Positions 16,413-25,367 of a stretch of DNA of 64,000 nucleotides are shown here, piece by piece. Where the stretch lies: contig NZ_JACJVO010000002.1 in the NCBI RefSeq assembly GCF_014212055.1, positions 229,558-293,557 on the forward strand. Reading direction: 5' to 3'. The notes under the pieces are model-generated. The model ran no database searches. It worked only from the letters and a program-made list of their open reading frames with translations, and was not told the DNA's origin. Each line of letters begins with the position of its first letter. Position 1 is the first letter of the stretch. Origin of the DNA: Cohnella zeiphila (GTDB taxonomy: Bacteria > Bacillota > Bacilli > Paenibacillales > Paenibacillaceae). The position numbers and the translations under genes are program-made.

Positions 16413-17372
16413 TCAGTCCCGAATTGGCGTTCGATGGCGCCATTCGGCGACGTCTCTGCTTGGCGGGCTTCCGAAAAAGCGGCTGTAATCCCTGCTAAAT
16501 TGAGAGGCGCTCACATACCCCACCAGCCGGCATGCGGTTGTCGCATCCATGGAGTCGGAAATCATCAGACGCCTTGCTTCATGAAGACGCAACGCTTTTT
16601 GATATTGCAGCGGGCTCATCGAAGTGACGGACTTAAAATGCTCATGAAACGCGGACGGGCTCATATGTACCAGCTCGGCCAAGTCGGCCACCTTCATCTG
16701 GAGGGAAAAGTTGTCGCGCAGCCAATCAATCGCCTTTACAACCCTCTGCATGCCCGAATCCGCCAAACAAATTTCCGCGACGTACGCGCCGATGGGGCTG
16801 CGCAGGATTCGTATCAAAATCTCGTCCATCGCGAGCGGGGCGAGCCATTCAGCGTCGCCGGGATCGGAGAGACATTCTACTAATCTCGTCACGGCTTTGA
16901 CCATGCCCAAGTCGGCGCTCATGACGTAACCCGCGCTCCGGTTCCGTACGGCAGGCAGGCCCCGGGGATACACTTTCCGTACCAGCTCGGCCATCCTTTG
17001 CGGGTCGAGGTTCAGCTTAACGTTCAGAAAGGGGTCGGAAGGGCTGGCATGCGCGGTCTTCGCGGCGATCGGAAGGGCGACGGGGAGGATGAGCATATGC
17101 GACCGGTCGTACCGATAAACCTCCTGCCCCACCGTGACGACCTTTGCCCCTTGCGCGGCGACTAACAGAGAAGGAATGTCGAAGGTTCTTACGTAGTTCA
17201 TGTTTACTCGCGAATAGCGGCCGACGTGCAAACCGGGGAAGAGCTGGCTAAAGGTACCGTCATGCGGAGTAAGGGTTCGGATCAGACGGGCCAGACGGGC
17301 CGTCTCGGCATCGAGCGATTCGTCGGCGTTGCCTGACGCCGTTGGAAGCGAAGGGTCATCCGGCATCTTCAT
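16413..17372 (-). CDS. AraC-family regulator with AraC N-terminal (PF06719-type) domain
   Basis: The 319-residue protein has a cupin-like N-terminal AraC_N domain (about 35-185, including LFPGLHVGRYSR and PSLLVAAQGAKVV) and two C-terminal helix-turn-helix units (MKVADLAELVHMSPSAFHEH and ATTACRLVGYVSASQFSRDY). This architecture usually pairs with a nearby oxidoreductase gene, as here: the SDR gene follows 193 bp downstream on the same strand. The end of hemW lies only 50 bp upstream, so the promoter must be short or shared. The pair resembles modules that are frequent in proteobacteria, and transfer is possible. Confidence 0.87.
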   Translation of the reverse strand: MKMPDDPSLPTASGNADESLDAETARLARLIRTLTPHDGTFSQLFPGLHVGRYSRVNMNYVRTFDIPSLLVAAQGAKVVTVGQEVYRYDRSHMLILPVALPIAAKTAHASPSDPFLNVKLNLDPQRMAELVRKVYPRGLPAVRNRSAGYVMSADLGMVKAVTRLVECLSDPGDAEWLAPLAMDEILIRILRSPIGAYVAEICLADSGMQRVVKAIDWLRDNFSLQMKVADLAELVHMSPSAFHEHFKSVTSMSPLQYQKALRLHEARRLMISDSMDATTACRLVGYVSASQFSRDYSRFFGSPPSRDVAEWRHRTPIRD

Positions 17373-17422
17373 CGTTACGAGAGCAACTCCATTTCATGTT
17401 GATCAAATCCGATCCGCTCTAT

Positions 17423-18631
17423 TTACGCCAGAAAAGCCCCGAATACCTCGTTGCCGAGCGGAACGCCGAGCTCGGTCAGCCGGTAGCCGGCCTCGTCGCC
17501 GGCTCCGAACTTTTCCAGCAATCCTTGGCGGCACAGCTTCTCGAATACCGGCCCGAAAACCGTCTCCGCCTCGGAGCCGCCGAATTGCCTCCGGAAGTTA
17601 GCGAGCCGGATGCCATCCAGCAGCCGAAGGCCGACCATCATGAAGTCTTCCATCGCTTCTTGCGCCGGCACTTCGCTCGTCTCCTTGCGCGGCAAGCCGA
17701 GCGCCGCGGCGTCGATGTAGGCCTGCACGCCCTTGACGTTGAGGTGCCGCCGCCCGAGCGCGTAACCGTGGGCGCCGGCGCCAAGGCCGTAATACGGTTC
17801 ATTGTGCCAATACGTCGAGTTATGCCGGCTCTCGAAGCCGGGCTTCGCGAAATTGCTGATCTCGTACTGCCGATAGCCGGCTCCGCCGAGCTTCTCCCGC
17901 AGATGCTGGAACATCGCCACTTCGACGTCCTCTTCCGGCAGCGGAAGCTCCCCCCGCTCGTAAAGGCGGTGGAATAAGGTGTTCTCCTCCACCTTGAGGC
18001 TGTACAGCGAATAATGCGGGAGATCGAGCTCGAGCGCCTTCTCCACGCTGTCCGCCAGCTGCTCCAGCGTCTGGCGCGGCAGACCGAACATCAGGTCGAT
18101 CGACAAATTTGCGAAGCCCGCCGCCCGCGCGTGGGCGATGCTGTTCACGACATCGCGCGCCTCGTGGATCCGGCCGATCGCCGCAAGCAGCTTGTCGTCA
18201 AACGACTGGGCGCCGAAGCTGATCCGGTTGACGCCGCCGGCCCGCATCGCTTCCAGCTTGGCGGGGTCCGTCGTCCCCGGATTCGCCTCCATCGTAAACT
18301 CCGCGTCCCCCGCCACCGGGAAGTGCCGGGCGACCGCCTCCAGGAACCGCTTCATTTGCTGCGGATTCAGCACGGTCGGCGTGCCGCCGCCGACGAATAC
18401 CTTGCGGATCGTCTCCGGCGGCAGCTCGCGCACGGTCCGCTCCATCTCCCGCTCCAGCGCGTCCAAGTATGCGTCCACCGGCTGTCCTTCCACGACATAG
18501 GAATTGAAGTCGCAGTAGAAGCATTTGTTCGTGCAGAACGGAATGTGAATATATAGCGCGCGCGGGGTCCACGCATGCAGGGGAACGGCCCGTGTCCGGC
18601 CGCCCGGTTCCGAGATGATCGTATCGGACAT
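17423..18631 (-). CDS. hemW: Radical SAM heme chaperone HemW
   Basis: The 402-residue protein contains the radical SAM motif CTNKCFYC near residues 32-39, the GGGTP motif, and the HemW-type motif HNSTYWHNEPYYG, which marks the heme-binding family rather than true HemN. HemW inserts heme into respiratory proteins; it was long annotated as oxygen-independent coproporphyrinogen oxidase. It lies downstream of lepA as in B. subtilis (lepA-hemN-hrcA), 88 bp after the lepA stop. Confidence 0.93.
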   Translation of the reverse strand: MSDTIISEPGGRTRAVPLHAWTPRALYIHIPFCTNKCFYCDFNSYVVEGQPVDAYLDALEREMERTVRELPPETIRKVFVGGGTPTVLNPQQMKRFLEAVARHFPVAGDAEFTMEANPGTTDPAKLEAMRAGGVNRISFGAQSFDDKLLAAIGRIHEARDVVNSIAHARAAGFANLSIDLMFGLPRQTLEQLADSVEKALELDLPHYSLYSLKVEENTLFHRLYERGELPLPEEDVEVAMFQHLREKLGGAGYRQYEISNFAKPGFESRHNSTYWHNEPYYGLGAGAHGYALGRRHLNVKGVQAYIDAAALGLPRKETSEVPAQEAMEDFMMVGLRLLDGIRLANFRRQFGGSEAETVFGPVFEKLCRQGLLEKFGAGDEAGYRLTELGVPLGNEVFGAFLA

Positions 18632-18719
18632 GATTTGCTGCCCCTCCTTGCTTGCGCAGACGCCCGTTCGCGCGCCTCCGAACCAGGGACGGTCCGGGGC
18701 GCCGACGGGCGCCTTGCGG

Positions 18720-20534
18720 TTATTCGTCGATTTTCAGAACGGCCATGAACGCTTCCTGCGGAACCTCCACGTTGCCGACCTGCTTCATCCGCTTCTTGCC
18801 TTCCTTTTGCTTCTCCAGCAGCTTCCGCTTCCGCGAGATATCGCCGCCGTAGCACTTCGCCAGCACGTTTTTGCGCATCGCCTTGATCGTCTCGCGGGAG
18901 ATGATCTTCTGCCCGACGGCGGCCTGGATCGGCACCTCGAACATCTGCCGGGGAATCAGATCCTTCAGCTTCTCGCAGATGACGCGCCCGCGCTGGTAGG
19001 CCCGCTCGCGGTGCACGATGAACGACAGGGCGTCGACCTGCTCGCCGTTGAGCAGAATGTCCATCTTGACCAGGTTGGACTGGCGGTAGCCGGACAGCTC
19101 GTAATCGAACGAGGCGTAGCCTTTGGTGCCGGACTTCAATTGGTCGAAAAAGTCGTATACGATCTCGGCCAGCGGAATGTCGTACTTCAGCGTCACGCGG
19201 TTGGCGTCCAGGTACTGCATGTCGATGAACTCGCCGCGTTTGCCCTGGCACAGCTCCATGATCGCGCCGACGTAATCCTTGGGCACGATGATCGACGCTT
19301 TGACGTACGGCTCTTCGACGAATTCGAGCTTGCCGGCTTCCGGATACTCGGACGGGTTCGAGATGTCGAGCCGCTGCCCGTTCGTCAGCGTCACCTTGTA
19401 AATAACGCTCGGCGCCGTCGTGATGAGCGGGATGTTGAACTCGCGCTCGATCCGCTCCTGGATGATCTCCATGTGCAGCATGCCGAGAAAACCGCAGCGG
19501 AAGCCGAAGCCGAGCGCCTGGGACGTCTCCGGCTCGAAACGCAGCGAAGCGTCGTTCAGCTCCAGCTTCTCCAGCGCGTCGCGCAGGTCGTTGTAGTCCG
19601 ACGAATCGATCGGGTACAGGCCGCAGAACACCATCGGGTTGATCCGGCGGTAGCCCGGCAGCGCCGTCGCGGTCGAATGCTTGGCGTTCGTGATCGTGTC
19701 CCCGACGCGCGTGTCCTTGACGTTCTTGATGGACGCGGTGACGAAGCCGACGTCGCCCGGCCCGAGCTCGTCGACGACGGTCGCGCGCGGCTTGAACGTG
19801 CCGACCTCGACGACGTCAAACGTCGCGCCCGTCGCCATGAACTTGATCGGCGTGCCGGCGCGGATGGAACCGTCGATGACGCGGATGTAGCAGACGACTC
19901 CTTTATAGGCGTCATAGTGGGAATCGAAGATAAGCGCCTTGAGCGGCGCGTCGATATCGCCCTGCGGAGCCGCAATCTTATGAACGACCTGCTCCAAAAT
20001 TTCCTTGATGCCGATGCCGTTCTTGGCCGAAGCCAAGACCGCTTCGCTCGCGTCGAGCCCGATGACGTCCTCGACTTCCTGCTTCACCCGTTCCGGCTCG
20101 GCGCTCGGCAGGTCGATCTTGTTGATGACCGGCAAAATTTCGAGATTGTTGTCGAGCGCCAGATAGACGTTGGCCAGCGTCTGCGCCTCGATGCCTTGGG
20201 CGGCGTCGACGATGAGCAGCGCTCCTTCGCAGGCCGCGAGGCTGCGCGACACCTCGTACGTAAAGTCGACGTGTCCCGGGGTGTCGATCAGATGGAGCGT
20301 GTACGTCTCGCCGTCGTCCGCTTTATATTGAAGGCGGACGGCCTGCAGCTTGATCGTGATGCCGCGCTCGCGCTCCAGGTCCATCGAGTCGAGTATCTGG
20401 TCCTGCATCTCCCGGGAAGTCAGCGTCCCCGTGTATTCCAGAATCCGGTCGGCCAGCGTCGATTTGCCGTGGTCGATATGGGCGATGATGCAAAAATTGC
20501 GTATATGGCTCTGTTTGCGTTGATTGTCTGCCAT
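18720..20534 (-). CDS. lepA: Elongation factor 4 (LepA)
   Basis: The 604-residue translational GTPase back-translocates stalled ribosomes and helps 30S assembly. G1 [10 protein letters not shown]3 DTPGH and G4 NKID are present, and the LepA-specific C-terminal domain ends in [14 protein letters not shown] choose the ATG at 20534 (MADNQRKQ), preceded by GGTGGAGG. The frame stays open further upstream, but that extension lies across the promoter. It is transcribed from its own promoter at 20586-20614, after mutS2. Confidence 0.96.
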   Translation of the reverse strand: MADNQRKQSHIRNFCIIAHIDHGKSTLADRILEYTGTLTSREMQDQILDSMDLERERGITIKLQAVRLQYKADDGETYTLHLIDTPGHVDFTYEVSRSLAACEGALLIVDAAQGIEAQTLANVYLALDNNLEILPVINKIDLPSAEPERVKQEVEDVIGLDASEAVLASAKNGIGIKEILEQVVHKIAAPQGDIDAPLKALIFDSHYDAYKGVVCYIRVIDGSIRAGTPIKFMATGATFDVVEVGTFKPRATVVDELGPGDVGFVTASIKNVKDTRVGDTITNAKHSTATALPGYRRINPMVFCGLYPIDSSDYNDLRDALEKLELNDASLRFEPETSQALGFGFRCGFLGMLHMEIIQERIEREFNIPLITTAPSVIYKVTLTNGQRLDISNPSEYPEAGKLEFVEEPYVKASIIVPKDYVGAIMELCQGKRGEFIDMQYLDANRVTLKYDIPLAEIVYDFFDQLKSGTKGYASFDYELSGYRQSNLVKMDILLNGEQVDALSFIVHRERAYQRGRVICEKLKDLIPRQMFEVPIQAAVGQKIISRETIKAMRKNVLAKCYGGDISRKRKLLEKQKEGKKRMKQVGNVEVPQEAFMAVLKIDE

Positions 20535-20585
20535 CTGTAATCCGTTACCTCCACCGAATCCTCGCTTCATGTGGCTATCCAATCT

Positions 20586-20614
20586 ATTATAGCAATGGAG
20601 CGGCGCGCCAGCAA
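20586..20614 (-). promoter_or_regulatory. Sigma-A promoter of lepA-hemW
   Basis: TTGCTG (20609-20614) and TATAAT (20586-20591) on the minus strand are separated by exactly 17 bases, 52 bases before the lepA ATG. Confidence 0.7.
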
Positions 20615-20677
20615 TCGGCACTTCTCGGCGCGGCGCGCCGCCCCTTTGCCTTGACCGCGACTCGGCGTCTTAAGCCG

Positions 20678-22663
20678 TCAGGACTCGGGCGGCTTCTCGA
20701 TAGAGAGCCCTTCCACGTGGCGCTTGCCCATCAGCTTGCGCTTTTTGCGGTCGGCTACCGTCTCGAAGACGATATCCAGATCGTAATCTTCCGGATACAG
20801 CTCCTTCCCCCGTAAAAACAGGCTGACCCGCTTGCGGTTGATTTTGATTTTCTCGCCGCGAACCTGGACGACCAGGTCGCCTCGTTCGTCCGGGAGCCGA
20901 TAGACGATCCCTCGCGACCCCAAGCTCGGAATCCAGACGGCGTCGCCGACGCCCAGTTCAACCTTCTCGGCGGATTCCGCCGCCGAAGCCGGAGCGGCGG
21001 AGCGCTCGCGGCGATCGCCGGGCGAGGACGGAGCGGCCGCGCGGTACGCGCCGCCGGAGTCCGCGGAAGACGACGCCTCCGCGCCTCCGCCCGGCAAGTC
21101 CCCCGCTGCCGGGACCGGCGACAAGGGACGGCCGCTCCGCAGGCTCTCCGCGATCTCCTTGGCCCGGCCGACGACGTTCTCCCCGATCCCCAGCTTGCGG
21201 GCGATCACCAGGGCGTAGCTGCTGCCGGCCTCGCCCATGTCCAGCCGATACAGCGGGCGCAGCGTATCGAGATCGAACGCCATCCGGGCGTTGCGGAAGC
21301 CCGGCGTCGTCCGCGCATATTCTTTAATTTCATTGAAGTGGGTCGTCGCCAGCACGACCGATCCGCGACGGTGCAGTTCCTCCAGCACGGCGATCGACAA
21401 GCCGACTCCTTCCTCCGGGTCGGTTCCCGTCGCCAGCTCGTCAAGCAGCACGAGCGTGCTCCGGTCCGCGGCCGCCAGAATGTCGATCACGTTGCGCAAG
21501 TGCGCGGAGAACGTGCTCAGCGACCGGTCGAGGCTCTGATCGTCGCCGATGTCCGCTTCGACGGCGTGAAAGACCGACAGCCGGCTTCCTTCTCCGGCCG
21601 GCACGAGCAGCCCCGTCTGCGCCATCAGCGTCAGCAGGCCGACCGTCTTGATGGCGACCGTCTTGCCGCCCGTATTCGGGCCGGTGACGAGCAAGGTGCG
21701 GTACGCTCCGCCGACGCTGACGCCGAGGGGCATCGCCTTCCCGGGCAGGAACGGATGCCTTGCGTCCCGAAGCTCGATGACGCCGTCCTCGTTCCATTCG
21801 ACCGGCCGGGCGTCCAGCGCGAGCGCCCATTTCGCCTTGGCGAACAGCAGGTCGTAGTGCCCGACCGTCTCGATATTGATCGAGAGCTCGCGGGCGCAGC
21901 CTTCCGCCTCCGCCGTCAGCCGGGCGAGCACCTGCAGCTCCTCCCGGCTCTCGTCCGCGCGGCAGGCGGACAGTTCCTGCTGGAGGCCGGCCGTCTCCAG
22001 CGGCTCGACGAACACCGTCTGGCCGCTGGCCGATTCGTCCAGCACCGTGCCGGGAATCCGGCGCCGCAGCTCCCTTTTGACCGGGAGCACGTACCGCCCG
22101 TTGCGCTGGCTGACCAGCCGCTCCTGCAGGCAGTCCGCATGCTTCGAGAGCAAACCGTCCAAGCGCCGGCGCAGCCTCTCTTCCGCCGCCCGCACCCGTT
22201 TGCGGATCTTGGCGAGCTCCGCGCTCGCCGAATCGAGAATCGTTCCCCGGTCGATGCTGTTCTCGATCGCCGCGAGCAATTCCCGCAGCTCATACAATGA
22301 CGAGGCGTAGGAGGCGACCGTGGCCGCTTCCGCCGACTTCGCGCTCATATACCGCGCAAGCTGTCCGCAGCTGCGGATGAACCTCGCCAAATGTCCGAAC
22401 TGCTGCTCGGACAAGACGTACCCGGTCCCGAGCAGCGCCATCGTCTCTTCCATTCCTTCCAGCGACGGGAGCGGCGTCTGCGCCCCTTTGGCCATCAGGC
22501 GGCGCGCCTCCTCCGTCTCCCGCTGGCGGGCGGCGATCGCCTCAACATTCGTCAGCGGGCGCAGCTCCCTCGCCAGCTTCTTGCCCGGATAAGTGACCGC
22601 GTAGCCTTCGACCGTCTCCAACGCGCGGACGTAATCCAATTTATTCCACGAAGCTTCTCTCAT
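20678..22663 (-). CDS. MutS2-like ATPase lacking the Smr nuclease domain
   Basis: The 661-residue protein belongs to the MutS2 branch: an N-terminal helical core/lever, the connector and clamp, then a MutS ABC ATPase (Walker A GPNTGGKT near 325, LVLLDELATGTDPEEG, ATTHFNEIKEYA). A Gly/Ser/Ala-rich low-complexity stretch (about 555-590) leads into a KOW-like segment (LGVGDAVWIPSLGSRGIVYR). It ends near residue 661 without the C-terminal Smr endonuclease of full MutS2 (about 785 residues), so it may bind branched DNA or collided ribosomes but lacks that nuclease. GGAGG sits 9 bases before the ATG at 22663. It is inserted between lepA and yqxA compared with B. subtilis. Confidence 0.85.
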   Translation of the reverse strand: MREASWNKLDYVRALETVEGYAVTYPGKKLARELRPLTNVEAIAARQRETEEARRLMAKGAQTPLPSLEGMEETMALLGTGYVLSEQQFGHLARFIRSCGQLARYMSAKSAEAATVASYASSLYELRELLAAIENSIDRGTILDSASAELAKIRKRVRAAEERLRRRLDGLLSKHADCLQERLVSQRNGRYVLPVKRELRRRIPGTVLDESASGQTVFVEPLETAGLQQELSACRADESREELQVLARLTAEAEGCARELSINIETVGHYDLLFAKAKWALALDARPVEWNEDGVIELRDARHPFLPGKAMPLGVSVGGAYRTLLVTGPNTGGKTVAIKTVGLLTLMAQTGLLVPAGEGSRLSVFHAVEADIGDDQSLDRSLSTFSAHLRNVIDILAAADRSTLVLLDELATGTDPEEGVGLSIAVLEELHRRGSVVLATTHFNEIKEYARTTPGFRNARMAFDLDTLRPLYRLDMGEAGSSYALVIARKLGIGENVVGRAKEIAESLRSGRPLSPVPAAGDLPGGGAEASSSADSGGAYRAAAPSSPGDRRERSAAPASAAESAEKVELGVGDAVWIPSLGSRGIVYRLPDERGDLVVQVRGEKIKINRKRVSLFLRGKELYPEDYDLDIVFETVADRKKRKLMGKRHVEGLSIEKPPES

Positions 22664-22689
22664 CGTTTTCGACCTCCAAATTGAGAATG

Positions 22690-22730
22690 AAAAAAGCCGC
22701 GGCGACGCCAAAATCGGCGAAGCGCGCGGC
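22690..22730 (-). terminator. Terminator-like hairpin just before the mutS2-like gene
   Basis: On the minus strand, GCCGCG pairs with CGCGGC around an inner CGCC/GGCG stem and is followed by TTTTTT. It lies 27 bases before the ATG and ahead of the ribosome site, so it could attenuate expression. Confidence 0.6.
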
Positions 22731-22820
22731 CTGCGGCGGCGAAAGGATCGGGGGCGCGAAAGCGGGCTTGCCGCCGCTTCTGCAGCAGCTGCGACAAGCC
22801 GTAGCCTTCGCTGAGAACGC

Positions 22821-22848
22821 AAAAAAACCGCGCCCGAGCGAGCGCGGT
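22821..22848 (-). terminator. Strong intrinsic terminator in the mutS2 leader
   Basis: ACCGCGC pairs with GCGCGGT (minus strand) followed by seven T. It ends the transcript that begins near 23041. Confidence 0.85.
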
Positions 22849-23042
22849 CTGGTCCCCGAAAGATTCGCCGATTCGGCGGGGCGGACTTTACCGGTTCTTC
22901 ACTGGCCATTAGAGTGCCGCATCTCTCCGTGCGCAAACAGACCGAACCATCCGGCCCCATGCGAAAGAAGACGATAACGGCGTATCCAATTGATCAGTTC
23001 AGAACCAAGACCAACATGAAAATTTCCCCTTAAACCGAAGTT
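22821..23042 (-). ncRNA. Candidate leader or small RNA upstream of the mutS2-like gene
   Basis: The 434-base gap (22664-23097) has no plausible gene. A sigma-A promoter at 23049-23078 and the terminator at 22821-22848 delimit an RNA of about 220 nucleotides. The segment 22860-22950 is GC-rich and can form several stems (for example CGCCGAATCGGCG-type pairing near 22865-22880). I compared it by eye with T-box, SAM, FMN, TPP, lysine, glycine, cobalamin, ydaO and M-box patterns and found no match. It may be a regulatory leader for mutS2 or an independent sRNA. Confidence 0.5.
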
Positions 23043-23048
23043 ATTTAT

Positions 23049-23078
23049 ATTTTATCCCGGAAGGGATTCGGAAGTCAA
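23049..23078 (-). promoter_or_regulatory. Promoter of the leader RNA / mutS2-like gene
   Basis: TTGACT (23073-23078) and TAAAAT (23049-23054) on the minus strand, 18-base spacer, 19 bases after the Crp/Fnr stop. Confidence 0.65.
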
Positions 23079-23097
23079 TGACGCCCGCGCCCGTACT

Positions 23098-23796
23098 TCA
23101 TGATTCCTCGTCCAGCTTGCGCCTGAGCAGCGCCGGATCCGTCAGTCGGATCTGGCGGCTGCGGATCGCGATCAACCCTTCGTCCTGCAGCTCCTGCAAA
23201 ATTTTGGACACCGTCTCCCTCACCGCCCCGACCATGTCCGCGAGCTGCTGGTGCGTGAGCCTCGGAACGATCGCATCCGGATAGGCAGGGTCGTCGGCGG
23301 ATCGGCGCTCGTGCAGTTGAAGAAGCTGCTTCATCATCCGGGCCCGCACGCTCAGAAACGTCAAATCGTATATTTTCTGATTCGCGTCGGTCAGCCGATC
23401 CATCATATTCATCAGCAGATGATGAACGAAGGCTCGTTCCTGCTCGACCAGCCCGCGGAAGTCGTTCTTGCTGAGCGCATACAGCCGCGTCTGCGTAAGC
23501 GTCTCCGCCGTCGCGGACCGGCCCGCCTTCTCGCAGATGAGCGCGATCTCTCCGAACAGTTCTCCCTCCCGGAGGATGCTGAACACGACCTTCTTCGTCT
23601 TGTTCAAGGTCGACACCATGACGGAGCCCGAGACGATGAAGTATACTTCTTCTCCCTTCGCGCCTTCCAGGAAAATCAGCGTTCCCTTGCGGTACGCTTT
23701 CTCCGTCATGCGGGAAGCGACGCGGACAAGCAGATCTTCGTCCATGTTCCGAAAAAAAGGAAAAGCGGCCCTCAGCCTGGCGATCGATACGGTCAT
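23098..23796 (-). CDS. Crp/Fnr-family transcriptional regulator
   Basis: The 232-residue regulator has a cyclic-nucleotide-type beta-roll (residues 15-125; GELFGEIALICEKAGRSATAE is the phosphate-binding-cassette region), a dimerisation helix and a C-terminal winged helix (RLTHQQLADMVGAVRETVSKILQEL). There is no N-terminal cysteine cluster, so it is not an oxygen-sensing Fnr. The ligand is unknown. It lies 27 bp after the HD-GYP gene on the same strand, suggesting a shared operon and a link between nucleotide signalling and transcription. Confidence 0.87.
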   Translation of the reverse strand: MTVSIARLRAAFPFFRNMDEDLLVRVASRMTEKAYRKGTLIFLEGAKGEEVYFIVSGSVMVSTLNKTKKVVFSILREGELFGEIALICEKAGRSATAETLTQTRLYALSKNDFRGLVEQERAFVHHLLMNMMDRLTDANQKIYDLTFLSVRARMMKQLLQLHERRSADDPAYPDAIVPRLTHQQLADMVGAVRETVSKILQELQDEGLIAIRSRQIRLTDPALLRRKLDEES

Positions 23797-23823
23797 GCCG
23801 GACGCCCCCTTCCGCCGTCCCGC

Positions 23824-24819
23824 CTAGCGGGCATCCAGCACTTCTTCGATCATGAAGGTCGTATACTCCATCAGATCGAACTTCGTGCCGAATTGCTTCA
23901 AGCGAACGATCGGACGGCAGGAATGTCCACGGTTCTGCTCGCAGACGGTAGCGACCAGTCCCCCGGTCAGACGCACCGTCGTTCCGTCCGGATACGGCTG
24001 GAACGCTTGAATAAATGCCCGAACGACGTCGTAGTCGTAAGAGGAGTCGATCTTGGACATGACGAAGTCGACCCCGTCGCCGGGCAGACGGCACTCCTGT
24101 CCGTCGTTCATGAAACGGTCGAATTCGCTGCACAAGCCGACGATCTGCGCGGCCTCGGACAATTGGCTGCCGGAGATTCGGCCGGGGTAACCGGCCCCGT
24201 CCAGCCGTTCGTGGTGCTGCAGCACGATCGCAAGCGATTCGGGCGGAAAATCGGGAATCTTCCTGAGCAGCTCGTAGCCGACTTGGGGGTGCTGGGTAAA
24301 AAAGCTGCCGTCGTGAGGAAGCGCGAGACCGATGTCGTGAAGCAGGCTGCCGAGCGCGACGTCGTGAATTTGACTTTCGTTATAACCCAGCGCCCTGGCC
24401 GTCATCATCGCGAGCAGGTTGACGTTCAGGCTGTGGGCAACCAGTTCGGAGTCGATCCCCTTCAGATCTTCAAGGTAGACCGTCGCCTCTTCGTCGGAAG
24501 ATACGGAATAGGCCACGTGATCGGCCCAGTCCATCAACGGCTCCACGGGAACGCCGCCGCCGGCCCGCAAGGACTCGAACGTTCGGTGCAGCAAATCTCT
24601 CGTCAGCTGGCGCAAGTCGCTTTTGTAATTCGCCTCTTCGGACGCATGCTTCTCCTGCTGATGAACGAATATGTACTGATGGCCTCGCTTTTTGATGCCT
24701 TCGATCAAATGGCTGTTCAGCTTGACGCCCTGCTGCAGCAGCAGCCTGCCTTCGGGATCGTACAAGCCTCTTCCGAGCAGATCGCCCTCTTCCAATCGGT
24801 CCACCGGGATCATTCGCAT
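23824..24819 (-). CDS. HD-GYP domain protein, probable cyclic-di-GMP phosphodiesterase
   Basis: In this 331-residue protein, residues 1-60 form a DUF3391-like start (MRMIPVDRLEEGDLLGR, QGVKLNSHLIEGIKKRGHQY). The HD-GYP domain follows with HSLNVN, LLHDIG and the signature HHERLDGAGYPGR, where the GYP loop is intact. HD-GYP enzymes hydrolyse cyclic-di-GMP to GMP using two or three metal ions. No membrane or receiver domain is seen. The ATG at 24819 is preferred over upstream in-frame starts, which lack a ribosome site. It is probably cotranscribed with the Crp/Fnr gene. Confidence 0.87.
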   Translation of the reverse strand: MRMIPVDRLEEGDLLGRGLYDPEGRLLLQQGVKLNSHLIEGIKKRGHQYIFVHQQEKHASEEANYKSDLRQLTRDLLHRTFESLRAGGGVPVEPLMDWADHVAYSVSSDEEATVYLEDLKGIDSELVAHSLNVNLLAMMTARALGYNESQIHDVALGSLLHDIGLALPHDGSFFTQHPQVGYELLRKIPDFPPESLAIVLQHHERLDGAGYPGRISGSQLSEAAQIVGLCSEFDRFMNDGQECRLPGDGVDFVMSKIDSSYDYDVVRAFIQAFQPYPDGTTVRLTGGLVATVCEQNRGHSCRPIVRLKQFGTKFDLMEYTTFMIEEVLDAR

Positions 24820-24959
24820 GGAATCTCTACACTCCCTGTCGCTGTCTCTCTCTCTATAATGAGAAAATAGTACCATAGATCCCGGTATCTTTTCTGTAAC
24901 TAAAATCACAAAATTTTACGATTTTCGGGTCTTTCGACTCAAATATTCTGTCTATCCGC

Positions 24960-25355
24960 CTATTCTGTCGTTTTGCTGAACAGCTTGGAGATCAATTGGA
25001 TCCCTTTCTTGGACACCGACTGAAGCAAATCGGCCGTTCCCCCGGCGATCCGGTCCACGACGGGTTTATGATCCAGGCGGGGAATGCGCGGATCGTCCGC
25101 GCCGCTCACCGAGATGCCGTCCGGTTCCTTTCCGTACCATCCCTGATCCGCATTGCCGGACGCGTCCGCGTTCGCCCCCGCCTTCCCCGTCTCCTTCTTG
25201 ATGTCGTCCGCCTGTTGCTTCGCGGCGGTTGCCGCCGACGGATCGACCGGGCCGTACACGTTGGAGATGCCGCTGGAGGCAAGCTCCATGCCGAACATGA
25301 CCGCGAACAGCAGAAGCGCTCCCGCGAGCAGCAGCTTGATTCCGTCCCGTGCCAT
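24960..25355 (-). CDS. yqxA: YqxA-like sporulation-cluster membrane protein (DUF3679-type)
   Basis: The 131-residue protein has one N-terminal membrane segment (GIKLLLAGALLLFAVMFGME) followed by ASSGISNVYGPVD and a hydrophilic tail. The position directly after spoIIP (12 bp gap) and the single-pass topology match B. subtilis YqxA, which is encoded in the same place. It is probably cotranscribed with spoIIP in the mother cell. The molecular role is not known. Confidence 0.8.
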   Translation of the reverse strand: MARDGIKLLLAGALLLFAVMFGMELASSGISNVYGPVDPSAATAAKQQADDIKKETGKAGANADASGNADQGWYGKEPDGISVSGADDPRIPRLDHKPVVDRIAGGTADLLQSVSKKGIQLISKLFSKTTE

Positions 25356-25367
25356 TCTAACCGCCTC

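Noticed and set aside
18615..20540. 641-codon plus-strand frame opposite lepA
   Set aside because: Antisense shadow of lepA; no domain and no ribosome site.
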